DNA of 64,000 nt from Candidatus Cacconaster merdequi (lineage in GTDB: Bacteria > Bacteroidota > Bacteroidia > Bacteroidales > UBA932), in contig JAGHVK010000066.1 in NCBI GenBank assembly GCA_018064345.1, positions 52,540 to 116,539 on the forward strand, written 5' to 3'. Below the pieces are notes generated by a model, which saw only the letters and a program-made list of their open reading frames with translations, ran no database searches and had not been told where the DNA came from. Made by a program: the position numbers and the translations under genes. This document shows, one piece after another, positions 30,872 to 39,857 of the stretch (position 1 is the stretch's first letter; each line of letters opens with the position of its first letter).

Positions 30872-33800
30872 ATGAGCATATACAAGACCGCGATACAGAA
30901 ACCTGTCACGACAGCGCTTATCTTCGTGGCAGTCGTGGTGATAGGCCTCTTCGCATTTTCGAGGCTGCCTATCGACCAGTTCCCGGAGATGGACCCTCCT
31001 TTTGTGACGGTTATGACCACCTATCCGGGAGCGAATGCAAGTGAAGTCGAGACCAACGTCACCAAACTGGTCGAAAACGCGCTGAACTCAGCCGATGGCT
31101 TGAAGGAACTGACTTCCAACTCAAAGGATAACGTATCCGTGGTGACTCTCGAAATGGAGTGGGGAACGAACCTTGATGAGGCCACGAACGATGTGAGAAG
31201 TTACATCGATATGATGAAGGACAATCTTCCTGAAGGTTGTTCCACTCCGATGATCTTCAAGCTCAACACCAGCATGATGCCTGTAATGCAGTATTATGTG
31301 ACTGCAAAGGAGAGCTATCCCGGACTTGACAAGATTCTCAACGATGAGGTGGTGACCCAGCTTAACCGTGTGGATGGTATCGGTACCATATCTCTTTCCG
31401 GAGCACCTGACCGTTATGTCTATGTGGATATCGATCAGTCGAAGCTTGACACTTACGGAATCTCCCTTGAAATGGTGGGGAGCGCCATCAGCGGCAGCAA
31501 CCTCAATCTTTCCAGCGGTACTGTCAAGATGGAGAAGGAACAGTATCAGCTCCAGGTCCGCAGCGAATTTGAAGAAAGTTCTGAGATAGAGGACCTTGTA
31601 GTGACGACCACTCCTACGGGCAAGATATTCATCCGTGACATAGCAACGGTCCGCGATACCATAAAGGACCTTACCCTCGACGAGAAGGTGAATGGCAAGG
31701 AGGCTGTCCGAATGATGATTTCAAAGAAATCGGGAGCCAATACCGTCCAGGTCTGCGACGATGTCCGCAAAGAACTCGCGAAGATAGAGAAGACTCTTCC
31801 TTCCGACATAGAGATAGGGCTGATCTACGACTCTTCCGACGACATCAAGGGTGCAATCAACTCTTTGGAGGAATCAATCCTCTATGCCCTTGTGTTCGTG
31901 GTGCTCGTGGTATTGCTCTTCCTCGGAAAGTGGAGGGCGACCTTCATCATCGGCATCACTATCCCTATATCGCTCATCGTGGCGTTCATCTATCTGCTGT
32001 TTGTGGACAGTTCCCTCAACATCATATCCCTGTCGTCATTGACTGTGGCAATCGGTATGGTTGTGGATGATGCGATTGTGGTGCTGGAAAATATCACAAC
32101 CCACATAGAAAGAGGTTCCAATCCACGGGAGGCGGCCATCTACGCCACAAATGAGGTATGGACATCCGTCATAGCGACAACCCTTGTGATTGTAGCGGTT
32201 TTCGTCCCTCTCACAATGCTCACGGGCCTTGCCGGAATCCTCTTCAAGGAACTCGGATGGATTGTCACCATAGTGGTATGCACATCCACTACCGTCGCCA
32301 TCACCCTTACCCCTATGCTCTGCTCGCAGATGCTCAAGGCCAGAAAAGTATCAATCGATGAGAAAGGCCACCTTGTACAGCACGAGGCACACAAAGGATG
32401 GTATCAGAAATATGTTGTAGGTACTTTGGACAAGATTGATTCAGCATACGGAAGGTTGCTGGGCTGGTGTCTGTCGCATAAGAGAGCTACAGTTGCCATA
32501 GCTGTCGCCTTCTTCATCGCAAGTATCCTTCCGATGGCTATGGGAAAGATAGGTACTGACTTCATGCAGAGCGGTGACAACGGACGAGTCAATATATCCA
32601 TCGAACTCCAGCGTGGTACGAGGATTGACGAAACACTGAAGACGGCGCGCAGCCTTGAATCACGCATATATGAGCTTGTTCCGGAGGTTAAGACAATATC
32701 CACTTCGGCAGGTTCGAATGATGATGCCGGAATATCCGCCCTCTTCTCATCAACCTCAAACAACAAGATTTCAATGACGGTGGTCTGCGGCAAGAAGAAC
32801 ACCCGCAAGCGTTCGATAGACGAAATAGCGGAAGTTATCCGAAAGGAACTTGCAACATATCCTGAAATTATAGAATACCAGTGCCAATCGTCTGCCGGAA
32901 TGGGTATGGGAGGCGCTTCAACTGTTGATATCGAAGTGTACGGATATGATTTCGACCAGACCAACATCTATGCGGAAGAACTGACGAATGCAATAAAGAA
33001 GGAAGTTCCAGGTGCGCGTGACATTCACATCAGTCGTGACAAGGACCGCCCTGAACTGAAAATAGTGCTGGACAAGGAGAAACTTTCTGCACACGGGCTG
33101 AATTCATCGACCGTTTCGATGTATCTGCGCAACCGTGTGAACGGAATGGCTGCAGGGTATCTCAAGGAGGACGGTGATGAGTACGACATTCTCGTGCGCC
33201 TGATGGAGAAAGACCGTAATTCCATTACGAAGGTTGAAAACCTCACAATACCGACTGCAACCGGCAAGAATGTGAAACTCAGTGAAGTCGCTTCAATCGA
33301 GGAGTATTGGGCACCTCCTACTATCGAGAGGAAGAGCCGCCAGCGTTACCTCAGGATATCCGTCCTTCCATACCAGGTATCACTTGGAGAGATGGCACAG
33401 CAGGTACAGAGAGTCATCAACAAGAATGCTGCTCCGACAGGAATAGTTGTCAGGATTGCAGGTGACTACGAGGACCAGCAGGAAACCTTCGGCAATATGA
33501 TTATCCTCCTGCTTCTCATCGTGATGCTTGTATATGTGGTGATGGCGTCCCAGTTCGAATCACTGAGCAAGCCTGGAATCATAATGATGTCGGTTCCTTT
33601 CGCCATCTCCGGCGTTGTCCTTGCTCTTTGGGTTACAGGTACTTCCCTTGATATGATCGGAGCTTTGGGATTCATAATGCTGGTGGGTATCGTAGTCAAG
33701 AACGGTATCGTGCTCGTGGATTACATCAATTTGATGCGTGACCGTGGTTATGAATTGAAAGAGGCAATCGTCCTTTCCGGTGAGTCCCGTATCCGCCCTG

Positions 33801-34051
33801 TGCTTATGACCGCCTTCACTACGCTGCTCGGTATGCTCCCTATGGCATTGAGCAACGGTGACGGTTCAGAAATGTGGCGTCCTATGGGTATCGTGGTTAT
33901 CGGTGGTCTTCTGGTATCAACATTCGTGACACTGATAATCGTACCTGTCGTTTATGCTATAATGTCCCGTCAGGGCGAAAGAGACAAGGAGGAAAAGCAC
34001 CGCAAGGAGTATATCTTCATGCAGCTTTCACCGGATGAAGATAACCAGTAA
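30872..34051 (+). CDS. RND-family efflux pump, AcrB-like (HAE1)
   Basis: A 1059-residue inner-membrane pump with twelve expected membrane segments and two large periplasmic loops. Family sequences: 'RLPIDQFPEMDPPFVTV', 'TTYPGANASEVE', the TM4 proton-relay Asp pair in 'IGMVVDDAIVVLENI', and 'VGIVVKNGIVLVDYIN' in the second half. Full length for the family. The substrate (drugs, bile acids or lipids) cannot be deduced. It uses proton energy, with the adaptor and TolC proteins encoded upstream. Confidence 0.95.
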   Translation: MSIYKTAIQKPVTTALIFVAVVVIGLFAFSRLPIDQFPEMDPPFVTVMTTYPGANASEVETNVTKLVENALNSADGLKELTSNSKDNVSVVTLEMEWGTNLDEATNDVRSYIDMMKDNLPEGCSTPMIFKLNTSMMPVMQYYVTAKESYPGLDKILNDEVVTQLNRVDGIGTISLSGAPDRYVYVDIDQSKLDTYGISLEMVGSAISGSNLNLSSGTVKMEKEQYQLQVRSEFEESSEIEDLVVTTTPTGKIFIRDIATVRDTIKDLTLDEKVNGKEAVRMMISKKSGANTVQVCDDVRKELAKIEKTLPSDIEIGLIYDSSDDIKGAINSLEESILYALVFVVLVVLLFLGKWRATFIIGITIPISLIVAFIYLLFVDSSLNIISLSSLTVAIGMVVDDAIVVLENITTHIERGSNPREAAIYATNEVWTSVIATTLVIVAVFVPLTMLTGLAGILFKELGWIVTIVVCTSTTVAITLTPMLCSQMLKARKVSIDEKGHLVQHEAHKGWYQKYVVGTLDKIDSAYGRLLGWCLSHKRATVAIAVAFFIASILPMAMGKIGTDFMQSGDNGRVNISIELQRGTRIDETLKTARSLESRIYELVPEVKTISTSAGSNDDAGISALFSSTSNNKISMTVVCGKKNTRKRSIDEIAEVIRKELATYPEIIEYQCQSSAGMGMGGASTVDIEVYGYDFDQTNIYAEELTNAIKKEVPGARDIHISRDKDRPELKIVLDKEKLSAHGLNSSTVSMYLRNRVNGMAAGYLKEDGDEYDILVRLMEKDRNSITKVENLTIPTATGKNVKLSEVASIEEYWAPPTIERKSRQRYLRISVLPYQVSLGEMAQQVQRVINKNAAPTGIVVRIAGDYEDQQETFGNMIILLLLIVMLVYVVMASQFESLSKPGIIMMSVPFAISGVVLALWVTGTSLDMIGALGFIMLVGIVVKNGIVLVDYINLMRDRGYELKEAIVLSGESRIRPVLMTAFTTLLGMLPMALSNGDGSEMWRPMGIVVIGGLLVSTFVTLIIVPVVYAIMSRQGERDKEEKHRKEYIFMQLSPDEDNQ

Positions 34052-34065
34052 CAGGAGGAAAGAGA

Positions 34066-34359
34066 ATGAAAAGTGTAATGATAGTATTCAATCAGGCTTT
34101 CACTTCACGAGTGGAGTTCATGCTTGATGAACTTGGAATCCGTGGATTCTCGTTTTTCGAGCAGGTCCAGGGCCGTGGCTCGAAGGATGGGGACCCTCAC
34201 CGTGGGACGCACACCTGGCCTGAGATGAATTCAGCTGTGATGACTGTCGTGGATGATGATAAAGTAGACGAATTGTTGCTGACAGTCAAGAAGTTGGACA
34301 GTCGCAACAAGGCTATCGGCGTCCGCGCTTTCGTCTGGAATGTCGAGCGCACTGTTTGA
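34066..34359 (+). CDS. Small PII-like / DUF3240-like protein linked to the efflux operon
   Basis: A 97-residue cytoplasmic protein with a ferredoxin-like pattern, 'MKSVMIVFNQAFTSRVEFML' at the start, 'GRGSKDGDPHRGTHTWPEMN' in the middle and 'DDKVDELLLTVKKLD' near the end. This resembles the PII superfamily, in which a trimer binds a small ligand in the cleft beneath its loop. A strong ribosome site (AGGAGG) comes 7 bases before the ATG, and it follows the pump gene after 14 bases. It could sense a ligand to regulate the pump; this is inferred from fold and place only. Confidence 0.65.
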   Translation: MKSVMIVFNQAFTSRVEFMLDELGIRGFSFFEQVQGRGSKDGDPHRGTHTWPEMNSAVMTVVDDDKVDELLLTVKKLDSRNKAIGVRAFVWNVERTV

Positions 34360-34384
34360 TATCAAAAAATATTGAGTAACTTTA
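34355..34384 (+). promoter_or_regulatory. Probable trxA promoter
   Basis: TTTG (34355-34358), an 18-base gap, TAACTTTA (34377-34384), one base off the -7 consensus. The -33 box lies at the end of the PII-like gene. It would start an mRNA near 34390, with the hairpin at 34386-34419 at its 5' end. Confidence 0.6.
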
Positions 34385-34400
34385 GGACCTGTTTTGAAAT
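34385..34400 (+). repeat. Recurrent boundary motif, copy in hairpin
   Basis: GGACCTGTTTTGAAAT, plus strand, in the trxA upstream region. It forms the left arm of the hairpin at 34386-34419. Confidence 0.75.
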
Positions 34401-34419
34401 GGCCGTTTCGGAACAGGTC
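34386..34419 (+). promoter_or_regulatory. 14-bp stem-loop in the trxA upstream region
   Basis: GACCTGTTTTGAAA (34386-34399), loop TGGCCG, TTTCGGAACAGGTC (34406-34419). All 14 positions pair if two G-U wobbles are allowed. There is no T tract after it, so it is not a simple terminator. It would lie at the very 5' end of the trxA mRNA and could act in mRNA stability or regulation. Confidence 0.65.
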
Positions 34420-34453
34420 ATGAGACAACAATTCAACTAAAAAAACGATAATT

Positions 34454-34771
34454 ATGGCACAGGCTGTAACAGATTCAAATTTCGATCAGATTGTAACGGG
34501 GTCAGACAAACTCGTGGTAATTGATTTCTGGGCTCCGTGGTGTGGTCCCTGCCGTATGATTTCACCGATTGTGGATGCTCTTGCTGAAAAGTACGCGGGG
34601 AAGGCGGACATCGTCAAATGCAATGTGGATGAGAGCGAGGAGCTCCCTATCAAGTTCGGAATAAGGAACATTCCGGCTATTCTCTTTATCAGGGATGGCA
34701 AGATGATAGACAGAATAGCAGGTGCTGTATCACAGGCAGAGCTTGAAAACAAAATAAATTCTTTGATTTGA
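34454..34771 (+). CDS. trxA: Thioredoxin
   Basis: A 105-residue cytoplasmic thioredoxin with active site 'WAPWCGPCRM' (C30 and C33) and cis-Pro region 'FGIRNIPAILFI'. It reduces protein disulfides. Length and sequence match TrxA. A barrel gene follows after 10 bases. Confidence 0.95.
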   Translation: MAQAVTDSNFDQIVTGSDKLVVIDFWAPWCGPCRMISPIVDALAEKYAGKADIVKCNVDESEELPIKFGIRNIPAILFIRDGKMIDRIAGAVSQAELENKINSLI

Positions 34772-34781
34772 AACTGATATT

Positions 34782-35423
34782 ATGAAGAAACTTCTGATTG
34801 CTTTTGCTGCGCTCGCTTTCTTGTTGAGCGCGGAGACGGTTTCTGCGGAAGGCGTCTTTATCAAGGGAGGTCTTACCTATTCCAACTCTTCTTCTGCGGG
34901 GTTGAAGGAAGCCTATTCCATGCTCAGGGATTTGAATTTCAAGTCGTATACAGGTTGGCATGCCGGTATCGGGTATCAGACTGGCAGCATTATGGGATTC
35001 TCTTTCCAACCGGAACTCCTGTATAATGTGAAAGGTTCCTCTCTTTCCGACAATATGAAATGGAAGATGTCCTACATCGAAGTGCCGGTAAACATCCAGT
35101 ATGGAATTGACCTTCTTGTAGCCAGGCCTTTCATATTCATTTCACCGTATGTGGGTCTCAATCTGTCGAACAAGGTATCCGTCAGCAGTTCAAATTCAAC
35201 GACAACGCTCAAGCCTATCGATGATTTCATCAATGACACTGTCAATAAGCTTGAATATGGTTTCGGGTTGGGCGCCGGTATCGATATAGCAAGGTTCCAG
35301 GTAACCGCCAAATATTCGTGGAATTTTGGCAATGTATTGGATTTCAGTGAGTATAAGCAGAATATCACCCATCTCAAAAGTGCAACAGGTGGGTTGGAGC
35401 TGTCCATTGCCTTGAAATTCTAA
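34782..35423 (+). CDS. Outer-membrane beta-barrel protein, PorT-like family
   Basis: A 213-residue protein with signal peptide 'MKKLLIAFAALAFLLSAETV' and an 8- to 10-strand barrel pattern ('VFIKGGLTYSNSSSAG', 'GFSFQPELLYNVKG', 'YIEVPVNIQYGIDLL', 'FIFISPYVGLNLSNKV', 'GFGLGAGIDIARFQVTAKYS') ending in 'LELSIALKF' with a C-terminal Phe. This is the small porin-family barrel common in Bacteroidota. Precise function unknown. Confidence 0.78.
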   Translation: MKKLLIAFAALAFLLSAETVSAEGVFIKGGLTYSNSSSAGLKEAYSMLRDLNFKSYTGWHAGIGYQTGSIMGFSFQPELLYNVKGSSLSDNMKWKMSYIEVPVNIQYGIDLLVARPFIFISPYVGLNLSNKVSVSSSNSTTTLKPIDDFINDTVNKLEYGFGLGAGIDIARFQVTAKYSWNFGNVLDFSEYKQNITHLKSATGGLELSIALKF

Positions 35424-35432
35424 TTCATAGCC

Positions 35433-36416
35433 GTGTATTCAGACATACAGAAATATCTCGGGCAATCCTGGAAATTGTACCGGAAGATGTTTTCTGACAG
35501 GCTTTCGACAGATATCCGTATCCTTGACAAGGTGAACGGATATCTGTCTGAGCGTACCGGAAAACAGTTGCGTCCTATATTTACTTTACTGACAGCAAGG
35601 GCGCTCCGTGGTTTCTGCAATGAAAATGTCATAAGGTGCGCTGCCGCTGTTGAGATGTTGCATACCGCCACTCTCCTTCACGATGACGTGGCGGACGATA
35701 GTTCAATCAGACGTGGCTCTCCGACTATCCGCGCACTGTATTCGCCCACAACATCTGTACTTGTCGGGGATTTCTGGCTCTCAAGGGCCATAGAGACGAT
35801 TGTCGGATATTGTGACCAGCGGGTCATACTGAGTTTTTCATCTTCACTCGAAATGTTGGCTGAGGGTGAGATGATTCAGTTGGAGAAGGCTGAAAAGCTC
35901 GATACTACAGAAGAAGACTATTTCAAGATAATATACTGCAAGACTGCGTCCCTGTTCGAAACCGCAATCCTGAGTCCGGCATATTGCGTCAATGCGAATG
36001 ACGGTGAGATTGAGGCTATGAGGGAATATGCCCGTCACATAGGTACAGCTTTCCAGATTATGGACGACATTATGGATTATTCCCCACAGTTGAACATAGG
36101 AAAGCCTTCAGGCCAGGACATACTTGAGAAAAAAGTGACGCTTCCTCTGTTCGGATATCTGCGTAACACTTCGCAGAAGGAGGCAGGCAAGCTACTTGCG
36201 AGAATCAGAAGAATCGGTGAGAATCCGGATGATGACAAAGGATTCTGCAGGGAAGCAGTGGATCTGGTAAACCGGTACGGTGGAGTGGAATATGCCAGAA
36301 AGCGTCTTGAGACAGAGATAAGTGCCGGAATTGAATCGATAGATATACTCTCTGAGTCAAAGGCTAAGTCATATCTTGTCGAGCTCGCTGGCCACATGGC
36401 TGTCAGAACGCGTTAA
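35433..36416 (+). CDS. Polyprenyl diphosphate synthase (trans-isoprenyl)
   Basis: A 327-residue enzyme that lengthens allylic diphosphates with isopentenyl diphosphate, probably to make the menaquinone side chain. Both Asp-rich motifs are visible: 'LLHDDVADDSSIRRG' (first, DDxxD type) and 'QIMDDIMDYSP' (second). Other blocks: 'GKQLRPIFTLL', 'LVGDFWLSRA', 'KTASLFETA'. The start codon is a GTG at 35433; no ATG precedes the fold. It ends 48 bases inside the convergent trmB gene. Confidence 0.92.
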   Translation: MYSDIQKYLGQSWKLYRKMFSDRLSTDIRILDKVNGYLSERTGKQLRPIFTLLTARALRGFCNENVIRCAAAVEMLHTATLLHDDVADDSSIRRGSPTIRALYSPTTSVLVGDFWLSRAIETIVGYCDQRVILSFSSSLEMLAEGEMIQLEKAEKLDTTEEDYFKIIYCKTASLFETAILSPAYCVNANDGEIEAMREYARHIGTAFQIMDDIMDYSPQLNIGKPSGQDILEKKVTLPLFGYLRNTSQKEAGKLLARIRRIGENPDDDKGFCREAVDLVNRYGGVEYARKRLETEISAGIESIDILSESKAKSYLVELAGHMAVRTR

Positions 36417-37139
36417 AGTCCTGTATTGCTGCTCGTACGGCTCCTGATTCCACTCTGGCTCAAAGAGTGGTTTTTTGTTGTCTATACGGAATGCCATATA
36501 AGTGATCGGTATTCCCTGGGCAAGGAAGTTGGCCTCGTAGAAGGTCTTGATGGAGAGCAGCTCGTCAGCGCGGCCGCTGCCATATATGTCTTCGTTGTGC
36601 TCAATTACGCTGAGTCCGTTCTGAAGGGCTGTCTCGAGTGTGAAATGGTGAAGAAGACGGCTGTCCGTCTTAAGGTGGACAACTCCGTTTCCTTCAAGGA
36701 TGTTACGGTACCTGTTGAGGAACAACGGGTGAGTGAGGCGTTTCTTGGGCTTCTTTTCCTGAGGGTCGGCAAAAGTTATCCATATTTCGGAAATTTCATT
36801 GCAGGCGAAAAGCGATTCGATGAATTCCACCCGTGTCCTGAGAAAAGCAACGTTTCCCATATTGTGGACAGTAGCATACTTTGCACCTTTCCAAAGTCTC
36901 GCGCCCTTGATGTCTATGCCTATGAAATTCTTCTCCGGGAACCGTTCTGCCAGAGCAACGGTGTATTCCCCCTTGCCGCAGCCCAGTTCGAGAACGATTG
37001 GATTGCCGTTGTGAAACATTTCCTCCTTCCAGTGCCCCTTCAGCCTGTGGTCGCATCCGAGGACCTCGTCAGTACGCGGCTGGACAAGGCAGGAGAAGGT
37101 TTCGTTCTCCTTGAATTTGCGAAGTTTATCTTTCCCCAT
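36369..37139 (-). CDS. trmB: tRNA (guanine-N7)-methyltransferase
   Basis: TrmB makes m7G46 in tRNA with S-adenosylmethionine. The 256-residue protein from the ATG at 37139 ('MGKDKLRKFKENETFSCLVQ') has the SAM site 'LELGCGKGEYTVALAERFP', 'NFIGIDIKGARLWKGAK', 'IWITFADPQEKKPKKRLTHP' and 'TDSRLLHHFT'. The reading frame is open further upstream, but there it overlaps the gldH-like gene and is not conserved. It is the last gene in a six-gene minus-strand unit; its 3' end overlaps the convergent prenyl synthase gene by 48 bases. Confidence 0.93.
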   Translation of the reverse strand: MGKDKLRKFKENETFSCLVQPRTDEVLGCDHRLKGHWKEEMFHNGNPIVLELGCGKGEYTVALAERFPEKNFIGIDIKGARLWKGAKYATVHNMGNVAFLRTRVEFIESLFACNEISEIWITFADPQEKKPKKRLTHPLFLNRYRNILEGNGVVHLKTDSRLLHHFTLETALQNGLSVIEHNEDIYGSGRADELLSIKTFYEANFLAQGIPITYMAFRIDNKKPLFEPEWNQEPYEQQYRTLTRSDSHVASELDKI

Positions 37140-37611
37140 CTGATTCTTTATAATGAAATCCCATTCCCAAAGTAGCTTTTCCTGCGGCTTTGCCGACAGG
37201 TTGTATCTGGACGGTCCACTCTCCTGTTTCGCTGCCGCAAATGCGGATATTGTCGCGATATGGCCACAGGGCATCAACCACTGACCCTCCTCTTCTGTAG
37301 ATGCTGATGTTGTCCGCTTTTTCAAGAGGAAATGTGACAAGCTCCTTGCTGATGTCGCCCCTTGGCGATTTGACTGTAATTTCGTAAATCACTGATTTGT
37401 TGTTCTTCAGCTCGCTGTTACAGTCAATTCTTGCTGCTATGCCGGTGCTGTAGACTTTTGTGGTGTCGGTAAGATGGACAGGGAAGGTGTAGATTCTGTC
37501 CGTGGCATCTTCGGACATGACCAGACTGAAACTCTCCGCCGGTTTAGTGCAGGAAGAGAGACTCAACATAAGAAGTGCTGCAAGAAAGATATGGCTATTG
37601 CGGCCTTTCAT
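37126..37611 (-). CDS. gldH: GldH-like lipoprotein
   Basis: From the ATG at 37611 (161 residues) there is a lipoprotein signal 'MKGRNSHIFLAALLMLSLSSC'-like region ending at a lipobox Cys. The mature part ('IYTFPVHLTDTTKVYSTGIA', 'KSVIYEITVKSPRG', 'GEWTVQIQP') follows the pattern of gliding-motility lipoprotein GldH. In many Bacteroidota gldH lies next to ricT, as here, which supports the call. No other gliding genes are present in the window, so motility is not implied. Overlaps ricT by 17 bases and trmB by 14. Confidence 0.62.
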   Translation of the reverse strand: MKGRNSHIFLAALLMLSLSSCTKPAESFSLVMSEDATDRIYTFPVHLTDTTKVYSTGIAARIDCNSELKNNKSVIYEITVKSPRGDISKELVTFPLEKADNISIYRRGGSVVDALWPYRDNIRICGSETGEWTVQIQPVGKAAGKATLGMGFHYKESDGER

Positions 37612-38803
37612 TCTTCTTGTCGCCGCCTTTTTCAGACTTTTTTCCACCGCTGCGGTTCGCCCGGCGGTCGCCTTTGCCGCTATGTTTGTGATGGTTGCCG
37701 TTTTTCTTTCCTCTGCTGTCGAAGCGCGAGATGCTCTCGTCCCCTACGGCGCTGACAAAGCCGGTTTCGGCATCCTTGTCGTTGTTGCCGCCCTGTATTG
37801 ACTCAGGCTTAACCCCTTTGCGGTTGGCTGCGATGATATCCTTGACTTGCTGTGCGGTAAGGATGTGAAGTTTTGCCATACTTCCCTGTTCGTAGGAGAA
37901 GTACATCAGGCCGCGCAAAGTGTCGGTCTTCATCAGATATGCCGGTCCGTCTGCGAGTTCGATAGGCCCGCGAAGGTCAGGAATCGACTTTGCTGCATCG
38001 AGATATACGGAAGCTTCATAGTTGATGCAGCATTTGAGCTTGCTGCACTGACCTGCAAGTTTCTGAGGGTTGAGGGACAAATCCTGGCATCTTGCCGCCT
38101 GTGTTGTGATTGACTGGAAATCAGTCATATACCTTGAACAGCACAAAGTCCTTCCACACACGCCTATTCCTCCTATGAGCCCTGCTTCCTGCCTTGCACC
38201 GATTTGTTTCATTTCAATTCGGATGTGGAACTCTTCGGCAAAATCCTTGATGAGCTGTCTGAAATCGACTCTTTCATCTGCTATGTAGTAGAAGATGGCT
38301 TTTGTGCCGTCGCCCTGGAACTCTACATCGCCAATCTTCATGTTCAGACCGAGGCGGGCTGCCAGCTGCCGTGCGCGGATCATAGTCTGATGCTCACGGG
38401 CGATAGCTTCCTGCCAGCGCTCTATGTCAAGAATCTTGGCCTTGCGGTAGATTTTTCTGAATTCGTAGGTTTTAGGGTCTATGTGCTTGTGCACCATCTG
38501 CCGCATAACCACCGGCCCTTCCAGTGTGATGATTCCGATATCGTGTCCGTTAGCCGCCTCCACCACGACAATATCACCCTTCTTCAGGAGTTGCCCCGAT
38601 TCGTTGCGGTATATGCCTTTGTGAGTGTTCTTGAAGCGCACTTCGAACATATCCTTGTACTGCTCCTGCGAGATTCCTTCCATCCAGTCGAAGGAATGCA
38701 GCTTGCAGCAGCCGCTCTTGTAGCTTATCTTGAGTTCCCCGTTCGGGAAGCGGTCCACTTCACAACCGCGGGAACAATCGTATTTTTTATCAATCGTATC
38801 CAT
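37595..38803 (-). CDS. ricT: RicT / PSP1-domain protein
   Basis: A 402-residue cytoplasmic protein with the PSP1 domain. Conserved parts: 'FPNGELKISYKSGCCKLHSF', 'EVRFKNTHKGIYRNESG', 'GDIVVVEAANGHDIGII', 'IGARQEAGLIGGIGVCGRTL' and 'QCSKLKCCINYE'. The Cys groups match those that hold iron-sulfur clusters in the B. subtilis Ric complex (RicT/YaaT), which affects RNA processing. The last 60 residues are a low-complexity basic tail (K, G, N, R, H). It lies 7 bases after holB, the order known in many Bacteroidota. Confidence 0.88.
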   Translation of the reverse strand: MDTIDKKYDCSRGCEVDRFPNGELKISYKSGCCKLHSFDWMEGISQEQYKDMFEVRFKNTHKGIYRNESGQLLKKGDIVVVEAANGHDIGIITLEGPVVMRQMVHKHIDPKTYEFRKIYRKAKILDIERWQEAIAREHQTMIRARQLAARLGLNMKIGDVEFQGDGTKAIFYYIADERVDFRQLIKDFAEEFHIRIEMKQIGARQEAGLIGGIGVCGRTLCCSRYMTDFQSITTQAARCQDLSLNPQKLAGQCSKLKCCINYEASVYLDAAKSIPDLRGPIELADGPAYLMKTDTLRGLMYFSYEQGSMAKLHILTAQQVKDIIAANRKGVKPESIQGGNNDKDAETGFVSAVGDESISRFDSRGKKNGNHHKHSGKGDRRANRSGGKKSEKGGDKKNERPQ

Positions 38804-38810
38804 AACCAGG

Positions 38811-39854
38811 CTACAAAGTTAATAATAAGTAATTACATAAATCGCAGAAGACCAGTTTCGAATTAACGTTGCTGCCTATGTCCGAAAGAACCTTGTCAAA
38901 GGCCTTCAGGACCATCTCGTAGGAATCTTTCCTGATCCGTCCTGCAAATTCATTGATGAGGGCTCTCTCCTCTTCCACAGGCTCTGCAAGTGTTTCCATT
39001 CCGCAGGAGGCGAGGAATATCTTCCTGAGGAATGATTCTGCATACAGGCAGAACTCCTTCTGCTGTTCCCTGCCGGCTTCGGCGAGGTCCTCCCAAAGAG
39101 GGAAGATGTCTGCAATCGACCTTCTCAGGCTCGCGTCCAGAATGGCGGTGATTTTCTCCCTCATAAGAGGATTATCCTGAACCGCTCCTGCCGAAATACG
39201 CTCCTGTGTGGAGAGAGGCTTCAAATCGATTCTCTGGCATCTTGAACGGATAGTCTTGAGAATCCGCTCCGGGTTGTGCGATATGAGCAGGAAGAGTGTC
39301 CGGACAGGAGGCTCCTCGATTATCTTCAGCAGCTTGTTGGCAGCATCAGCGTTCATCTTCTCAGGCAGGAAGATGATCATCACTTTGTAAGTTCCTTCCG
39401 CTGCCCTGAGTGAAAGCTTGTCGAATATGCGTTTTGACTCGTTTACGCTGATGTTGCTGTTCTTCGCTTCTATTCCGATGGCCTCGTAGAGGTCCTGTTC
39501 CGTGAAATAGGGATTTGAGACTGCAAGCTCTCTGAACTGCCTGAGGAAGTAGTCGGATATCGGGGCCTTTTTCTCACTGTCCGACAAATCCTTGCCGGTG
39601 CTCACCGGAAATGCGAAATGAAGGTCCGGATGAATGAGCTTGCCATATTTGTGGCAGGAAGAGCAGACGCCGCAGGAGTCTGTCTCTTTCCGGTCGCGGC
39701 AGTTTACATATTGCGCCAATGCACTCGCAAGTGCGAACGCCCCTCCTCCGTTCTCTTCGCAGAAAAGAATGGCATGACTCAGACGGTTGCTTTGAACCAT
39801 CTGAATCAGAGACTTTTTCAAGACATCGTTCCCTATCGTTTCACTAAACAGCAT
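38811..39854 (-). CDS. holB: DNA polymerase III subunit delta'
   Basis: A 347-residue AAA+ clamp-loader subunit. The N-terminus reads 'FSETIGNDVLKKSLIQMVQS' and 'LSHAILFCEENGGGAFALAS', where the Walker A lacks GKT, typical of the ATP-inactive delta' protein. A zinc-binding Cys set ('NCRDRKETDSCGVCSSC') and 'ANKLLKIIEEPP', 'TIRSRCQRIDLKPLS' are characteristic. It helps load the sliding clamp. Three bases separate it from the U32 peptidase gene. Confidence 0.92.
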   Translation of the reverse strand: MLFSETIGNDVLKKSLIQMVQSNRLSHAILFCEENGGGAFALASALAQYVNCRDRKETDSCGVCSSCHKYGKLIHPDLHFAFPVSTGKDLSDSEKKAPISDYFLRQFRELAVSNPYFTEQDLYEAIGIEAKNSNISVNESKRIFDKLSLRAAEGTYKVMIIFLPEKMNADAANKLLKIIEEPPVRTLFLLISHNPERILKTIRSRCQRIDLKPLSTQERISAGAVQDNPLMREKITAILDASLRRSIADIFPLWEDLAEAGREQQKEFCLYAESFLRKIFLASCGMETLAEPVEEERALINEFAGRIRKDSYEMVLKAFDKVLSDIGSNVNSKLVFCDLCNYLLLTL

Positions 39855-39857
39855 CTG

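Noticed and set aside
36426-37175. 249-codon frame on the plus strand
   Set aside because: Antisense to trmB, whose SAM-binding and family motifs are clear.
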